A DNA stretch of 13,929 bases from Gammaproteobacteria bacterium (GCA_003230195.1 QIHH01000110.1:1-13929), one strand, 5' to 3'. Shown: positions 1 to 8,128, counted from the first letter of the stretch. Notes: generated by a model from the letters alone, not told the origin. Program-made: numbers and translations.

Positions 1-392
1 ACATCGCGCCACCCGAGTACAGCCTGCCCTTCATCTTCAATCGTGCTTTCAATCAACAGTTCACACGCCTGGCGATCTGTCCTGTTTTGCGGCAAAAAGA
101 GCATGCCAACACCGTAAGCGCCTTCGGCTGGCAGTGTGATGCCGTTGGCGGCACACTCTTCACGAAAAAATTGGTCTGGAATCTGCAATAACAGGCCCGC
201 ACCATCACCGGCTAGTGGATCTGCGCCCACCGCACCTCGATGTTCAAGGTTCTCAAGAATCGTCAGCCCCTGGCGGACAATCGCATGGCTCTTTACGCCT
301 TTAATATTGGCGACAAAGCCGACACCACAAGCATCATGCTCATAGGCAGGGTCGTATAAACCTTGCTTAGAAGGTCGTGTTTGACGGGACAA
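1..392 (-). CDS. gltB: Glutamate synthase large subunit, N-terminal part (runs off the left edge)
   Basis: The first 130 codons of the large (alpha) subunit of NADPH-type glutamate synthase are present; the gene continues beyond base 1. The enzyme makes two glutamates from glutamine and 2-oxoglutarate in the cytoplasm, together with GltD. The visible part is the start of the class II glutamine amidotransferase domain. After a short propeptide comes CGVGFVANIKG, whose Cys22 should become the N-terminal nucleophile after processing. It is followed by NLEHRGAVGADPLAGDGAGLLLQ and DQFFREE, typical of GltB. No ATG precedes the conserved region. The best start is TTG at 392-390, with AGAGGA (401-406) eight bases upstream. 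The preceding minus-strand gene ends at 770, so gltB probably has its own promoter. Identity is firm; the exact start is an inference. Confidence 0.95.
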   Translation of the reverse strand, partial: MSRQTRPSKQGLYDPAYEHDACGVGFVANIKGVKSHAIVRQGLTILENLEHRGAVGADPLAGDGAGLLLQIPDQFFREECAANGITLPAEGAYGVGMLFLPQNRTDRQACELLIESTIEDEGQAVLGWRD

Positions 393-642
393 TAGTTTGT
401 TCCTCTCAAAAATATTTCCGAAATGTACAACACGCCTCTCTCAAGTGCGCGGACACCCTTAATTCAACAGCAGATGCTCGAGGCGATAAATTTCACATCC
501 TCCTCCATGCACCCCAAAGCGCCTCAATCAATTGGGACGGGGAATTCTCTGTCATATCCAGCCTGATTGTTTTTTGCGCAAACAAAGTCAAATAATGGCC
601 GTGCGCAGAGGTGCGAACACGCCACACAGACTAGGACGCCGA
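393..642 (-). other. Long untranslated leader of gltB
   Basis: This stretch lies between the predicted gltB promoter and its TTG start. It holds no protein gene that I recognise. It contains a possible 20-codon upstream frame at 493-555 on the minus strand, starting with ATG six bases after an AGG, and a purine-rich GGAGGAGG near the end of that frame. I see no strong terminator-like hairpin and do not recognise a riboswitch. The rest of the 393-769 gap (672-769) is AT-rich and holds only the spare TATAAT and a weak inverted repeat at the end of the damX-type gene. Confidence 0.4.
401..406 (-). promoter_or_regulatory. Ribosome binding site of gltB
   Basis: On the minus strand AGAGGA lies eight bases before the TTG at 392-390. 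It is the reason for choosing this non-ATG start, because no ATG or GTG in frame has a comparable site before the conserved amidotransferase sequence. Confidence 0.7.
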
Positions 643-671
643 AGTATACCCGCCTGGGCGCTACCATTCAA
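643..671 (-). promoter_or_regulatory. Probable sigma70 promoter of gltB
   Basis: On the minus strand TTGAAT (666-671) and TATACT (643-648) are separated by exactly 17 bases, which is close to the sigma70 consensus at both boxes. Transcription would begin near 636 and give a leader of about 240 nt before gltB. A second TATAAT (704-709) lies upstream but has no convincing -35 box. Position and orientation fit gltB as the only target. Confidence 0.6.
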
Positions 672-769
672 TATCAGCACATTATGGATTACTCGCTGAA
701 AATATTATAACCCATTGAAATAAAAAGATATAATGAAGATTTCGGGGGTACTGGAAGCCTCTGAAATAG

Positions 770-2770
770 CTATTTTTGCTGTATTTTCTCTACCGCACGC
801 TGTAATGAGCCAAATGAACGCGCCCACGGTCGTGAAACACCCTTGCTACTCTCAAGGTCATCCGCCAACTGCAGCGCCTCTGGGCGATTTGCCACGTCAC
901 CATAAATCGCGACGTACCAAAGCCGCCCTTTATTCATTAATCGAACCAACTTACCCAAATCCTGTAACTGATGACTTTCGATAAACCCGCGCGTTTTTGC
1001 CTCTTTTTCAAATGCCGCCAACTGCAATACATAGTGTTCAGGCTCACGCGCCATCACCCAGCGCTCCTGCTCTGTCAGCAGCGATTGTGAAGTAGAGACC
1101 TGTGACTTAACCTCGCTTTCGGCTTTTTTGATAACACCCCCGGCAAACTCCTCCTGCCACAACTCTTTTTGAATGGATGCAAAACTACGTACCCATGGCA
1201 CCACTCCCTCCGGTAATTGACGACTCGCTTCAAGCGCTGCGGTACGCGAATCGTAGATACCGATCACTGCCACATACCAACGCACACCGTTCTTATTGGT
1301 ACTAAAACGCTCTACCCTGCTGTCCAACCCAAAACGGGCAATAAATGCCTCTCGTTTCTGCGCCTGCTGTTGTGCCACAATTTGCAACGTATACGCTTTC
1401 GGCGGCTGCACACTCACCCAGTCAGCTTTTGGCGCGGGAGATTTAGCCTCCACTGGCGCTTTTTTAGAGACCTCTTTGCTGGGCGCGATGATGGCCAATT
1501 CAGCAACAGGCAAGGTTGGTTCCGCGGGTTTGATCACTACAGGCTCGCCTACCGCCGGTTCAATTATCGCTGCTTTGATGGCCACTATCGACACCTCTTC
1601 ATCTGGCTCAATCAGCGGCAAAATATCAACAGCAAGTGCTTTAGGCACTACTTCTAGGACTGTAATTTCAGGCTCCGCTGCTTGCTGCTCAACAGACACA
1701 ACCGTTGCTGCAACCTCTGCCACTATTTCTGGCACAACATCTTGTATCACGCTCTCTTCTGCCACTGGCAACTCAGCAATTTCTGCTGTCACCACTGCCT
1801 CAATCTCTTCATCAGGCAAATCAAACAACGCGTTAAACTCATCTTGAAAAACCAGCACCGCCGCTAACACTGCGGCGACTGCAAATGGCCATATCATTGA
1901 TAATAAGACACGCCTCGCCTTACTGTTTACTTTGGAATCTACGCCCACCTCTTCTTCATCTGTCACTGGAAGCGGCGGTGCAACATGCCGCTTGTTTTGT
2001 ATCACCGCCTGAGCCAGTTCGTTAATCTTTACCGGCAGACCTTTTGATGCGCTAAAAACCGCCTTATTGACCGCAGCGGTAAAAGGGCTTGCTCCCTGAA
2101 ATCCGGCCGCCTGAATTCGGTGGTCAAGATACTGCTGCGTCTCTTCTTCGCTTAACAACGGCAGCTCAAAGGTGTGTTTGATTTGCCCCCGCAGCACTTG
2201 CAGTGCAGGATTATTGAGCGTCGCTTCAATCTCTGGCTCACTAAATAACACGACACCCAACAGCTTCTCTTCATCAGGGTCCTCAACAATCAACTTGCTC
2301 AGTGCTCGTAAGCCAGACTCAGCAATATGCTGCGCATTATCGATCAACAACATCGCTTGCTGTGCGTTCTTACGCAGCAACTGCAACTGCAAGATCAACA
2401 ACCGCTCCATTTCGGCTCGATCTATTTGCCCCGCAATCTCAGGCGAAAATACCTGCACCAACTGTTGTAACAATTGATTTGAGTCGAGCCCCCCACTACC
2501 ATCCAGCCGACAGACACGCCAAGACTCTTTTTCCTTGGCAAGAAATTGCTCTAACAGAGCGGTTTTACCTATCCCTGTTGTGCCGGTAATCAGTAAAATT
2601 TCACCCAGTGGGATCAGATGTAACAACAAGTTAAGCCGCTGCTCACGTGTTGCCCCTGGATAAAAAGAGGCAGGCAACATCTCACCGACAAATGGCTCCC
2701 GCGTCAATCCATACAGACTTAGATAACCACCACCAAGCGATGAATTGCCATTGATATTTTGCTCCGCCAC
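770..2770 (-). CDS. damX: DamX-type membrane ATPase with two SPOR domains
   Basis: This is a 666-residue protein related to ExeA-type ATPases and to DamX, a cell-division protein. Residues about 20-260 form a P-loop ATPase: SLYGLTREPF near the start, Walker A GTTGIGKT at 63-70 and Walker B MLLIDNAQ around 140-147. One membrane segment lies at about 287-308. A linker of roughly 145 residues, rich in Val, Ala, Glu and Pro, follows and should lie in the periplasm. Two SPOR-like domains come next, at about 458-535 and 577-655; each begins with a YTLQIV or YVLQLA strand and includes a RWYVAV or LWYVAI strand. SPOR domains bind glycan strands lacking stem peptides at the septum. E. coli DamX is shorter (428 residues), has a single SPOR domain and lacks this cytoplasmic ATPase; Pseudomonas homologues at the same locus keep it. 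The start is GTG, sharing a base with the stop of the gene before it (TAGTG), so translation is probably coupled. The family is clear; the function is inferred. Confidence 0.88.
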   Translation of the reverse strand: MAEQNINGNSSLGGGYLSLYGLTREPFVGEMLPASFYPGATREQRLNLLLHLIPLGEILLITGTTGIGKTALLEQFLAKEKESWRVCRLDGSGGLDSNQLLQQLVQVFSPEIAGQIDRAEMERLLILQLQLLRKNAQQAMLLIDNAQHIAESGLRALSKLIVEDPDEEKLLGVVLFSEPEIEATLNNPALQVLRGQIKHTFELPLLSEEETQQYLDHRIQAAGFQGASPFTAAVNKAVFSASKGLPVKINELAQAVIQNKRHVAPPLPVTDEEEVGVDSKVNSKARRVLLSMIWPFAVAAVLAAVLVFQDEFNALFDLPDEEIEAVVTAEIAELPVAEESVIQDVVPEIVAEVAATVVSVEQQAAEPEITVLEVVPKALAVDILPLIEPDEEVSIVAIKAAIIEPAVGEPVVIKPAEPTLPVAELAIIAPSKEVSKKAPVEAKSPAPKADWVSVQPPKAYTLQIVAQQQAQKREAFIARFGLDSRVERFSTNKNGVRWYVAVIGIYDSRTAALEASRQLPEGVVPWVRSFASIQKELWQEEFAGGVIKKAESEVKSQVSTSQSLLTEQERWVMAREPEHYVLQLAAFEKEAKTRGFIESHQLQDLGKLVRLMNKGRLWYVAIYGDVANRPEALQLADDLESSKGVSRPWARSFGSLQRAVEKIQQK

Positions 2771-3021
2771 TAAGAAATTGCCTCACCACGGATAAAAACA
2801 ACCCGGTAGCCTTTATTCACTAACGCATCACGCGCACGCATCATTGCACTTTCAGCATCAGCATAGCTTTCATGATGCTCACGCTGAAGCCTGCCCTTTG
2901 ATCCTTGTGTGCCGCGCTCCTTTATCAATGTCCAGCCACCCAGCAAATCTTGCTGCAAGATTAGCTGACAAAAGTGCAGCGGCACCTTTTTTTCCACAAC
3001 TGTCTGCATGTAAATCTGCAC
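2770..3021 (-). CDS. Small WGR-like domain protein
   Basis: This is a small protein of about 83 residues with no catalytic motif. Its core, DLLGGWTLIKERGTQGSKGR followed by a helix with regularly spaced Ala and then KGYRVVF, resembles a stand-alone WGR domain, a fold found in PARPs and in bacterial proteins of the MolR type. The tryptophan of the signature W-G-R is missing: ERGTQG stands where WGRIG is usual, so the assignment rests on overall pattern. The start is uncertain. I chose GTG at 3021 because it gives MQIYMQT at the N-terminus and leaves a short gap after the dGTPase gene; ATG at 3009 (79 residues) or ATG at 3084 (104 residues, overlapping the dGTPase gene by 50 bases) are possible. 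It sits between the dGTPase and damX-type genes and shares its stop with the next start, so it is part of that transcription unit. Its role is unknown; nucleic-acid binding would be a guess. Confidence 0.7.
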   Translation of the reverse strand: MQIYMQTVVEKKVPLHFCQLILQQDLLGGWTLIKERGTQGSKGRLQREHHESYADAESAMMRARDALVNKGYRVVFIRGEAIS

Positions 3022-3034
3022 CGCAGCTATCAAC

Positions 3035-4189
3035 TCAAGTGAGTTGCGAAGGGTTAAAGAGGCGTTCAAATTCGCCAATCGCATAACGATCCGTCATCCC
3101 TGCAATGTAATCAGCGACCACGCGCGCTTTGCCGGTATCGCCCTCTGCCTTTTCCATCTGAGATACTTTGCTATCATATTTTGGTGGTAGAAGATGCTGA
3201 TCCTCTACAAAAACATCAAACAATGATTTGATGATCCGACCAGCTTTGGCACTCATGCGACGGACGCGATAATGTTGATATAAGCCCTTGCGTAGAAACT
3301 GCTTTAACTCCAGATTATAGGCATACATCTCATCACTAAAACTGATCAACGGCTTTTCCTGCTGACGAATATCATCAATTGTTTCTGGCGCAGCATTTTT
3401 AATATTCGCAATACTAGTATCGATAAGGTCCGTTACCTGCGCATTAATCATTCGTCGTACCACTTCATGTATTGTGAGACGTTCAGTGAGATTTTTGTAA
3501 TGACCAACCACAAACTCATACTGTTCGGCAAACAGCGACATCTTGCATAGCTGTTCAAGGGTGATTAAACCAGAACGCATGCCATCATCCATATCATGGT
3601 TATTATAGGCGATCTCATCTGCCACATTAGCAAGCTGCGCCTCAAGACTCGGCTGCTGCTTGTGAATAAAATGCTCACCCAATTCACCCAGCTCTTTTGC
3701 ACGATAAGGCGAGCAGTGTTTTAAAATCCCTTCGCGTGATTCATAGGTCAAATTAAGGCCACTGAACTCCGCATAACGCTCTTCCAGTTCATCAACCACA
3801 CGCAACGACTGGAGGTTATGCTCAAAACCACCAAACTCACTCATGCAACGATTGAGTGAATCCTGCCCTGCATGGCCAAAAGGGGTATGACCAAGATCAT
3901 GCGCAAGCGCAATCGCTTCGACCAGATCTTCGTTCAAATTTAATATGCGACAAATTGAGCGTGCAATCTGCGCCACTTCTACCGAATGCGTCAAACGTGT
4001 ACGGAACATGTCCCCTTCGTGATTGACAAAGACCTGTGTCTTGTATTCAAGGCGGCGAAAAGCGGCGGAGTGGACAATTCGATCTCGATCTCGCTGGTAT
4101 TCAGTGCGATAATTGGGCGGCGACTCCTGATGCCGACGACCACGTGAGTTGGTAACCGTTGCCGCATAAGGTGCCAAAAGAAGATTCAC
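3035..4189 (-). CDS. dgt: dGTPase-family HD-domain triphosphohydrolase
   Basis: The enzyme belongs to the deoxyguanosine triphosphate triphosphohydrolase family, which cleaves dNTPs to deoxynucleoside and triphosphate in the cytoplasm. The HD metal-site residues are visible: RLTHSVEV with His68, ALAHDLGHTPFGHAG with His97-Asp98, and VADEIAYNNHDMDDG with Asp191 (numbered from the GTG start). The N-terminal RTEYQRDRDRIVHSAAFRRLEYKTQVF block is typical of the family. Its 384 residues match the shorter, non-enteric type rather than the 505-residue E. coli Dgt, so the preferred nucleotide is uncertain. The GTG at 4189 follows GGGAG and lies seven bases after the aroB stop. A TTG at 4216 would add nine residues and overlap aroB by 20 bases. 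It appears co-transcribed with aroB. Confidence 0.9.
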   Translation of the reverse strand: MNLLLAPYAATVTNSRGRRHQESPPNYRTEYQRDRDRIVHSAAFRRLEYKTQVFVNHEGDMFRTRLTHSVEVAQIARSICRILNLNEDLVEAIALAHDLGHTPFGHAGQDSLNRCMSEFGGFEHNLQSLRVVDELEERYAEFSGLNLTYESREGILKHCSPYRAKELGELGEHFIHKQQPSLEAQLANVADEIAYNNHDMDDGMRSGLITLEQLCKMSLFAEQYEFVVGHYKNLTERLTIHEVVRRMINAQVTDLIDTSIANIKNAAPETIDDIRQQEKPLISFSDEMYAYNLELKQFLRKGLYQHYRVRRMSAKAGRIIKSLFDVFVEDQHLLPPKYDSKVSQMEKAEGDTGKARVVADYIAGMTDRYAIGEFERLFNPSQLT

Positions 4190-4196
4190 GTGGTTA

Positions 4197-5276
4197 TCAC
4201 TCCCGGTACGCGTCAATGCTTTCGTTCATTAAGCCGCCATCAAAGTCCGCCGAAATAACGGCCTCGCCAATGCCTTTTAATAAAATCAGGCGCAGCTTAC
4301 CCGCCTTCACTTTTTTATCGACTGCCATCAATTCATTAAATTTCGCCACTGAAAGTTCAACAGGTGCTTGCGTCGGCAGGTTTGCCGCCTTTGTGAGCGC
4401 AATCACACGCGCCACTGTAACTTCATCAATCCACCCTTGTCGCCATGACAGATCCGCCGCAATGCAAGTACCAACCGCAATTGCCTCACCATGAAGCCAC
4501 TTGCCATAACCCATACCCGCCTCAATCGCATGACCAAAGGTATGGCCTAAATTTAGTAGCGCACGCACTCCACTCTCTTTTTCATCCTGCGCAACAATCG
4601 CGGCCTTGTTGCGACATGAACGCTCAATCGCATAGACAAGCGCCTCATCATCACGCGCTAACAGGCGTGACATATTGTCTTCCAGCCAACAAAAAAAAGG
4701 CTCATCACTGATCAAGCCATACTTAATCACTTCTGCAATCCCAGCACTCAACTGACGGTCATCCAGTGTGGACAATACGGACGTATCTATCAGTACTGCC
4801 TGCGGTTGATGAAAGGCTCCAATCATATTTTTACCTAACAGATGATTGACCCCTGTTTTTCCACCAACAGATGAATCAACCTGTGCTAACACCGTGGTCG
4901 GTACCTGAATAAAGTTAACGCCACGCTGGTATGACGCTGCAGCAAAGCCCGTCATATCACCCACCACGCCGCCGCCCAATGCAATCAATGTCACATCACG
5001 CCCACATCGCGCAGTCAACAACCCATCAAAGATTCTGTTCAAATACGCCAGCGTCTTGAATTGCTCACCATCCGGCAAAATAATGCTCTCACCATCAAAC
5101 TCAGTGAGAGAGGCTTTTAATTGATCAAGGTAAAGTGGTGCAACCGTTTCATTACTCACCACCACCACCTGCTGGCCAACAATATATGCTGCCAGTAATT
5201 CAGGACGAGCAAGCAGCTCACCACCTATAAAGATGGGATAACTACGCTCACCCAAATCGACATCAAACGTTTTCAT
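4197..5276 (-). CDS. aroB: 3-dehydroquinate synthase
   Basis: AroB converts DAHP to 3-dehydroquinate, the second step of the shikimate pathway, using NAD and a divalent metal in the cytoplasm. The 359 residues match the usual family length. Visible motifs are LPDGEQFKTL at 67-76, the NAD-binding GGGVVGDMTGF at 101-111, QVPTTVLAQVDSSVGGKTGVN around 124-144, and the metal ligands Glu182 (AEVIKYG), His245 (NLGHTFGHAIE) and His262 (LHGEA). No key residue is missing. The ATG at 5276 follows AGGTAGAG. aroK lies 50 bases upstream, which is the usual pairing, and the dGTPase gene follows with almost no gap. Confidence 0.97.
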   Translation of the reverse strand: MKTFDVDLGERSYPIFIGGELLARPELLAAYIVGQQVVVVSNETVAPLYLDQLKASLTEFDGESIILPDGEQFKTLAYLNRIFDGLLTARCGRDVTLIALGGGVVGDMTGFAAASYQRGVNFIQVPTTVLAQVDSSVGGKTGVNHLLGKNMIGAFHQPQAVLIDTSVLSTLDDRQLSAGIAEVIKYGLISDEPFFCWLEDNMSRLLARDDEALVYAIERSCRNKAAIVAQDEKESGVRALLNLGHTFGHAIEAGMGYGKWLHGEAIAVGTCIAADLSWRQGWIDEVTVARVIALTKAANLPTQAPVELSVAKFNELMAVDKKVKAGKLRLILLKGIGEAVISADFDGGLMNESIDAYRE

Positions 5277-5305
5277 GAAATCGCTCTACCTAAACTAATG
5301 ACGCT

Positions 5306-5311
5306 ATTATA
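5306..5311 (-). promoter_or_regulatory. Possible -10 box between aroK and aroB
   Basis: TATAAT on the minus strand lies 30 bases before the aroB ATG, within the 50-base aroK-aroB gap. No good -35 box is found at 16-18 bases, so this may be a weak internal promoter or chance. Confidence 0.25.
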
Positions 5312-5326
5312 TACGCTATGCACGGA

Positions 5327-5854
5327 TTAACGGCTCGATTGCTGAGTGATCTCATCAATCACATACTGCACCGTCGCACGCACACTGCGCTCATCGGTAT
5401 CGACCACGATATCTGCAACGTCTTGATAGAGTGGCTCTCGAACCAGCATCAAAGCTTCAAGTTTTGCGCGAGGGTCATCAGTCTGTAGCAACGGGCGGCT
5501 ACGATCTTTAGCCGTACGCAGATGAAGCTGGTCAAGAGAAGCGGATAGATAGACGGTTATGCCACGAGAAGCAAGACATTGACGATTACCCGCATCCAGA
5601 ACAGCACCGCCACCCGTTGCAAGCACGATCCCCTGGTGTTGAGTTAAATCATCAATCACTAAGCGCTCACGCTCACGAAAACCCGCTTCACCTTCAATAT
5701 CAAAAATCCACGGGATATCCGCACCAGTACGACGAGAAATCTCATGATCACTATCGACAAACTCTCGTTCGAGTACTTTTGCTAACTGCCGCCCGATCGT
5801 CGTTTTTCCTGAGCCCATAGGCCCCACTAAAAATATATTATTTAACTCGTCCAT
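5327..5854 (-). CDS. aroK: Shikimate kinase
   Basis: AroK phosphorylates shikimate at the 3-hydroxyl with ATP, the fifth step of the shikimate pathway. With the start at 5854 it has 175 residues, close to E. coli AroK (173). It opens with MDELNNIFLVGPMGSGKTTIG, which aligns directly with the family. Seen are the Walker A GPMGSGKT (11-18), Asp36 and Arg60 expected at the shikimate site, the GGG at 81-83, and the lid region KDRSRPLL (116-123). The frame is open up to an ATG at 5929, but that would put the start inside the terminator of the pilQ transcript, so the internal ATG is preferred although its ribosome site is weak. Only about 60 bases separate the terminator from the start, so its promoter must lie there or transcription must read through; candidate boxes there (for example TTGATT) are poor. 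Confidence 0.96.
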   Translation of the reverse strand: MDELNNIFLVGPMGSGKTTIGRQLAKVLEREFVDSDHEISRRTGADIPWIFDIEGEAGFRERERLVIDDLTQHQGIVLATGGGAVLDAGNRQCLASRGITVYLSASLDQLHLRTAKDRSRPLLQTDDPRAKLEALMLVREPLYQDVADIVVDTDERSVRATVQYVIDEITQQSSR

Positions 5855-5913
5855 ATACAAAGATGATATGCCATTTTTTAGACAATAAATCAAGTGGTTA
5901 TCATTTTCCAAGC

Positions 5914-5942
5914 AAAAAAAACCGGGCAATTCCCGGCTTTTC
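5914..5942 (-). terminator. Intrinsic terminator of the pilMNOPQ operon
   Basis: On the minus strand AAAAGCCGGG, a five-base loop AATTG, then CCCGG and a run of T form a GC-rich hairpin (arms 5932-5936 and 5922-5926) followed directly by a T tract. The flanking A and T runs extend the stem. It lies about 30 bases after the pilQ stop. The inverse orientation also has a short T run, so weak bidirectional action is possible. Confidence 0.92.
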
Positions 5943-5970
5943 TAATGTACGCCTAGCAAAATTCAATTCA

Positions 5971-8106
5971 TTAACGCGCTCCAAGTGACTCTTTAAGGAT
6001 TTTTGGTGTCACAAAAATTAATAACTCATCTTTAGAGTCTTGCTTGATCGTTCTTCTGAACAACACTCCCAGTACTGGAATATCACCAAAAAATGGCACT
6101 TTTTCTACACCATCATTTTTAAACTGTTCATAAATTCCACCCAATACCACCGTTTCACCATTCTCAACTAGCACTTGCGTCTGAACTTCACGTGTCTCAA
6201 TACTAGGAATAGAACCACCACCCACAATTTGTATCACATTATCTTTTTTAATGATCAAATCCATGATAATTCGATCATCTGGCGTAATTTGCGGGGTTAC
6301 CTCAAGACTCAGCACTGCCTTTTTAAACGCAGTCGTCGTCGCACCGCTAGACGCGGCCTCCTGAAAGGGCACTTCCACACCCTGCTCAATAATACCCGTC
6401 GACTGATTAGAGGTAATCACACGAGGACTAGATACCACCTCCCCTTTCCCTTCCGCTTGCATCGCAGAAAGCTCCATCTCAATCAGAAAATTAGACCCTA
6501 AAACGGCCAATCCCATAGAACCAGCATTACCAATCACTGGTAAATTAACATTCAAACGATCATCAAATTCCCACACATCACCATTGCCTATTTGAGTAGT
6601 ACCGTTAAGAGAGCCAGATGTAATCTCCTGGTTTGTACCGTTAAGCTTAAAACCTGACGCACCAAAACGAGCGCCAACATCCCGCCTAAAATCATCATTT
6701 GCGATGACAATACGCGATTCAATCAATACTTGCCTCACCGCAATATCAAGATCATCGATAAGCCGAAGTATTTCTTCAAGCTTCTCAGGCGTATCACGAA
6801 TCAACAAATTATTGGTACGCTCATCAACCGATACACGCCCTCTATCCGACATCATCGAATTTGCAGGCGACGATATAATCCCCGATATGTCAGCTGCTTT
6901 CGCATAGTTAATTTGAATCACTTCAGAAAAAAGCGGTGCAAGCTCATCGACCTGCTTTTGAGCTTCAAACTCCTGTTTTTCTCGTGCTGTAATTTCTTCA
7001 CTAGGCGCAATCAGCATCACATTGCCTTGCTTACGCTTAGCCAACCCTTTTGTCTTTAAAATAAGATCTAATGCCTGATCCCAAGGGACATTTTGCAAGC
7101 GTAGTGTCACACTGCCCTGCACCGTATCACTTGTCACCATATTGATATCAATAAAGTCAGCTATTAACTGTAAGACAGCTCGAATCTCAATATCCTGAAA
7201 GTTAAGAGACAGCCGCTCTCCTGAATAACCAAATTTATCCTTTTTAACCTTGTTCTCTTCTTCTGATAGCGGTGTAATTTCAAGCGTAAATGTCTCATTA
7301 GTCTGATATGCCAGATGCTCATAGTCACCTTCAGCCTTCACAACTAATCGAACATTCCGTTGCTCCATAAAACTATCAATGGTGGTAACAGGTGTCGCAA
7401 AATCAATCACATCCAGACGACGAATAAATTCCTCAGGTAACGTCGCATCAAGAAAGTCCAGTACGACATTACCGCTTTCTTCTGTAATATTAACAGGAAT
7501 AGTTGAGTCAGACAGCGTCACGACAATATAAGCCTCTCCTTTCTTACCACGTCTAAAATCAATGTGTTTAATCTCATGCGATTTTTCCACAACCTCGTGA
7601 ACCACCTCGCCATCATCACTTAGAGTTGCTACTGTCTCTTTCATTACATCGCTACCAAGAATGATATAAAAATCACTACCGTCGACTCGTGTTTCGTATG
7701 GCACCATTCTTACTAAATTCAGTACCACGCGCGTTCGTCCTTTTGCTTCCACTGCATTAATACTACGGGCAACACCCATCCCTATCCGGGTTTTCTTAGC
7801 GACATTGCTGGTCGTACCAGGAAAGTCTAATGCAATACGGGCTGGATTATCAATCGTAAAACTCAGAGGCTGTACAACCTCAGTCATACCAGAAATAGAT
7901 AGTTTAATCTGCACCCGATCGCCCGGAAGAGAGACAAACCCCACATCTTCCAGCACCTGTACTGGTTCATTCGTATCGACACCATCAAGTGCATAAACAG
8001 GTAATGAGCATGCCATTAACAAGGATACAAATACCGTTCCCAGGCGTGCTTGGCGCAATAGGTTTTTCGTTCGCCACTTCAAACGACTCAAGCTCTGGGT
8101 TTTCAT
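5971..8106 (-). CDS. pilQ: Type IV pilus outer-membrane secretin PilQ
   Basis: PilQ forms the multimeric outer-membrane channel through which the type IV pilus leaves the cell. Numbered from ATG 8106 (711 residues), a Sec signal peptide with a long basic n-region ends near residue 39 (PVYA before LDG). Two AMIN domains, which bind peptidoglycan, lie at about 54-144 and 178-277. A secretin N0/STN domain is at about 298-369 (LSLNFQDIEIRAVLQLIADF), an N1 domain at about 394-457, and the secretin core at about 549-704 with VVSSPRVITSNQ and VPFFGDIPVLGVLFR. The ATG at 8106 follows GGGAG with nine bases between. ATGs at 8139 and 8127 would add 11 or 7 residues and overlap pilP; neither has a clear ribosome site. 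It is the last gene of the operon and is followed by a strong terminator. Confidence 0.95.
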   Translation of the reverse strand: MKTQSLSRLKWRTKNLLRQARLGTVFVSLLMACSLPVYALDGVDTNEPVQVLEDVGFVSLPGDRVQIKLSISGMTEVVQPLSFTIDNPARIALDFPGTTSNVAKKTRIGMGVARSINAVEAKGRTRVVLNLVRMVPYETRVDGSDFYIILGSDVMKETVATLSDDGEVVHEVVEKSHEIKHIDFRRGKKGEAYIVVTLSDSTIPVNITEESGNVVLDFLDATLPEEFIRRLDVIDFATPVTTIDSFMEQRNVRLVVKAEGDYEHLAYQTNETFTLEITPLSEEENKVKKDKFGYSGERLSLNFQDIEIRAVLQLIADFIDINMVTSDTVQGSVTLRLQNVPWDQALDLILKTKGLAKRKQGNVMLIAPSEEITAREKQEFEAQKQVDELAPLFSEVIQINYAKAADISGIISSPANSMMSDRGRVSVDERTNNLLIRDTPEKLEEILRLIDDLDIAVRQVLIESRIVIANDDFRRDVGARFGASGFKLNGTNQEITSGSLNGTTQIGNGDVWEFDDRLNVNLPVIGNAGSMGLAVLGSNFLIEMELSAMQAEGKGEVVSSPRVITSNQSTGIIEQGVEVPFQEAASSGATTTAFKKAVLSLEVTPQITPDDRIIMDLIIKKDNVIQIVGGGSIPSIETREVQTQVLVENGETVVLGGIYEQFKNDGVEKVPFFGDIPVLGVLFRRTIKQDSKDELLIFVTPKILKESLGAR

Positions 8107-8128
8107 TTTCCAATTCTCCCAATCCATT

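Noticed and set aside
704..732. Second TATAAT upstream of gltB
   Set aside because: No acceptable -35 box at 16-18 bases; the promoter at 643-671 is clearly better.
738..775. Inverted repeat at the end of the damX-type gene (ATTTC...GAAAT arms with GG/CC inside)
   Set aside because: The stem has mismatches and a large loop and is not followed at once by a T run, so it is not a convincing terminator.
1217..1657. 146-codon plus-strand frame opposite the damX-type gene
   Set aside because: It is rich in Arg, His and Phe without any domain pattern and is fully antisense to a well-supported gene.
1296..1847. Open frame of 183 codons on the plus strand, rich in Ser, Thr, Ala and Gly
   Set aside because: It lies antisense to the low-complexity linker of the damX-type gene. 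The repetitive Val/Ala/Glu codons keep the opposite frame open; no motif or ribosome site supports it.
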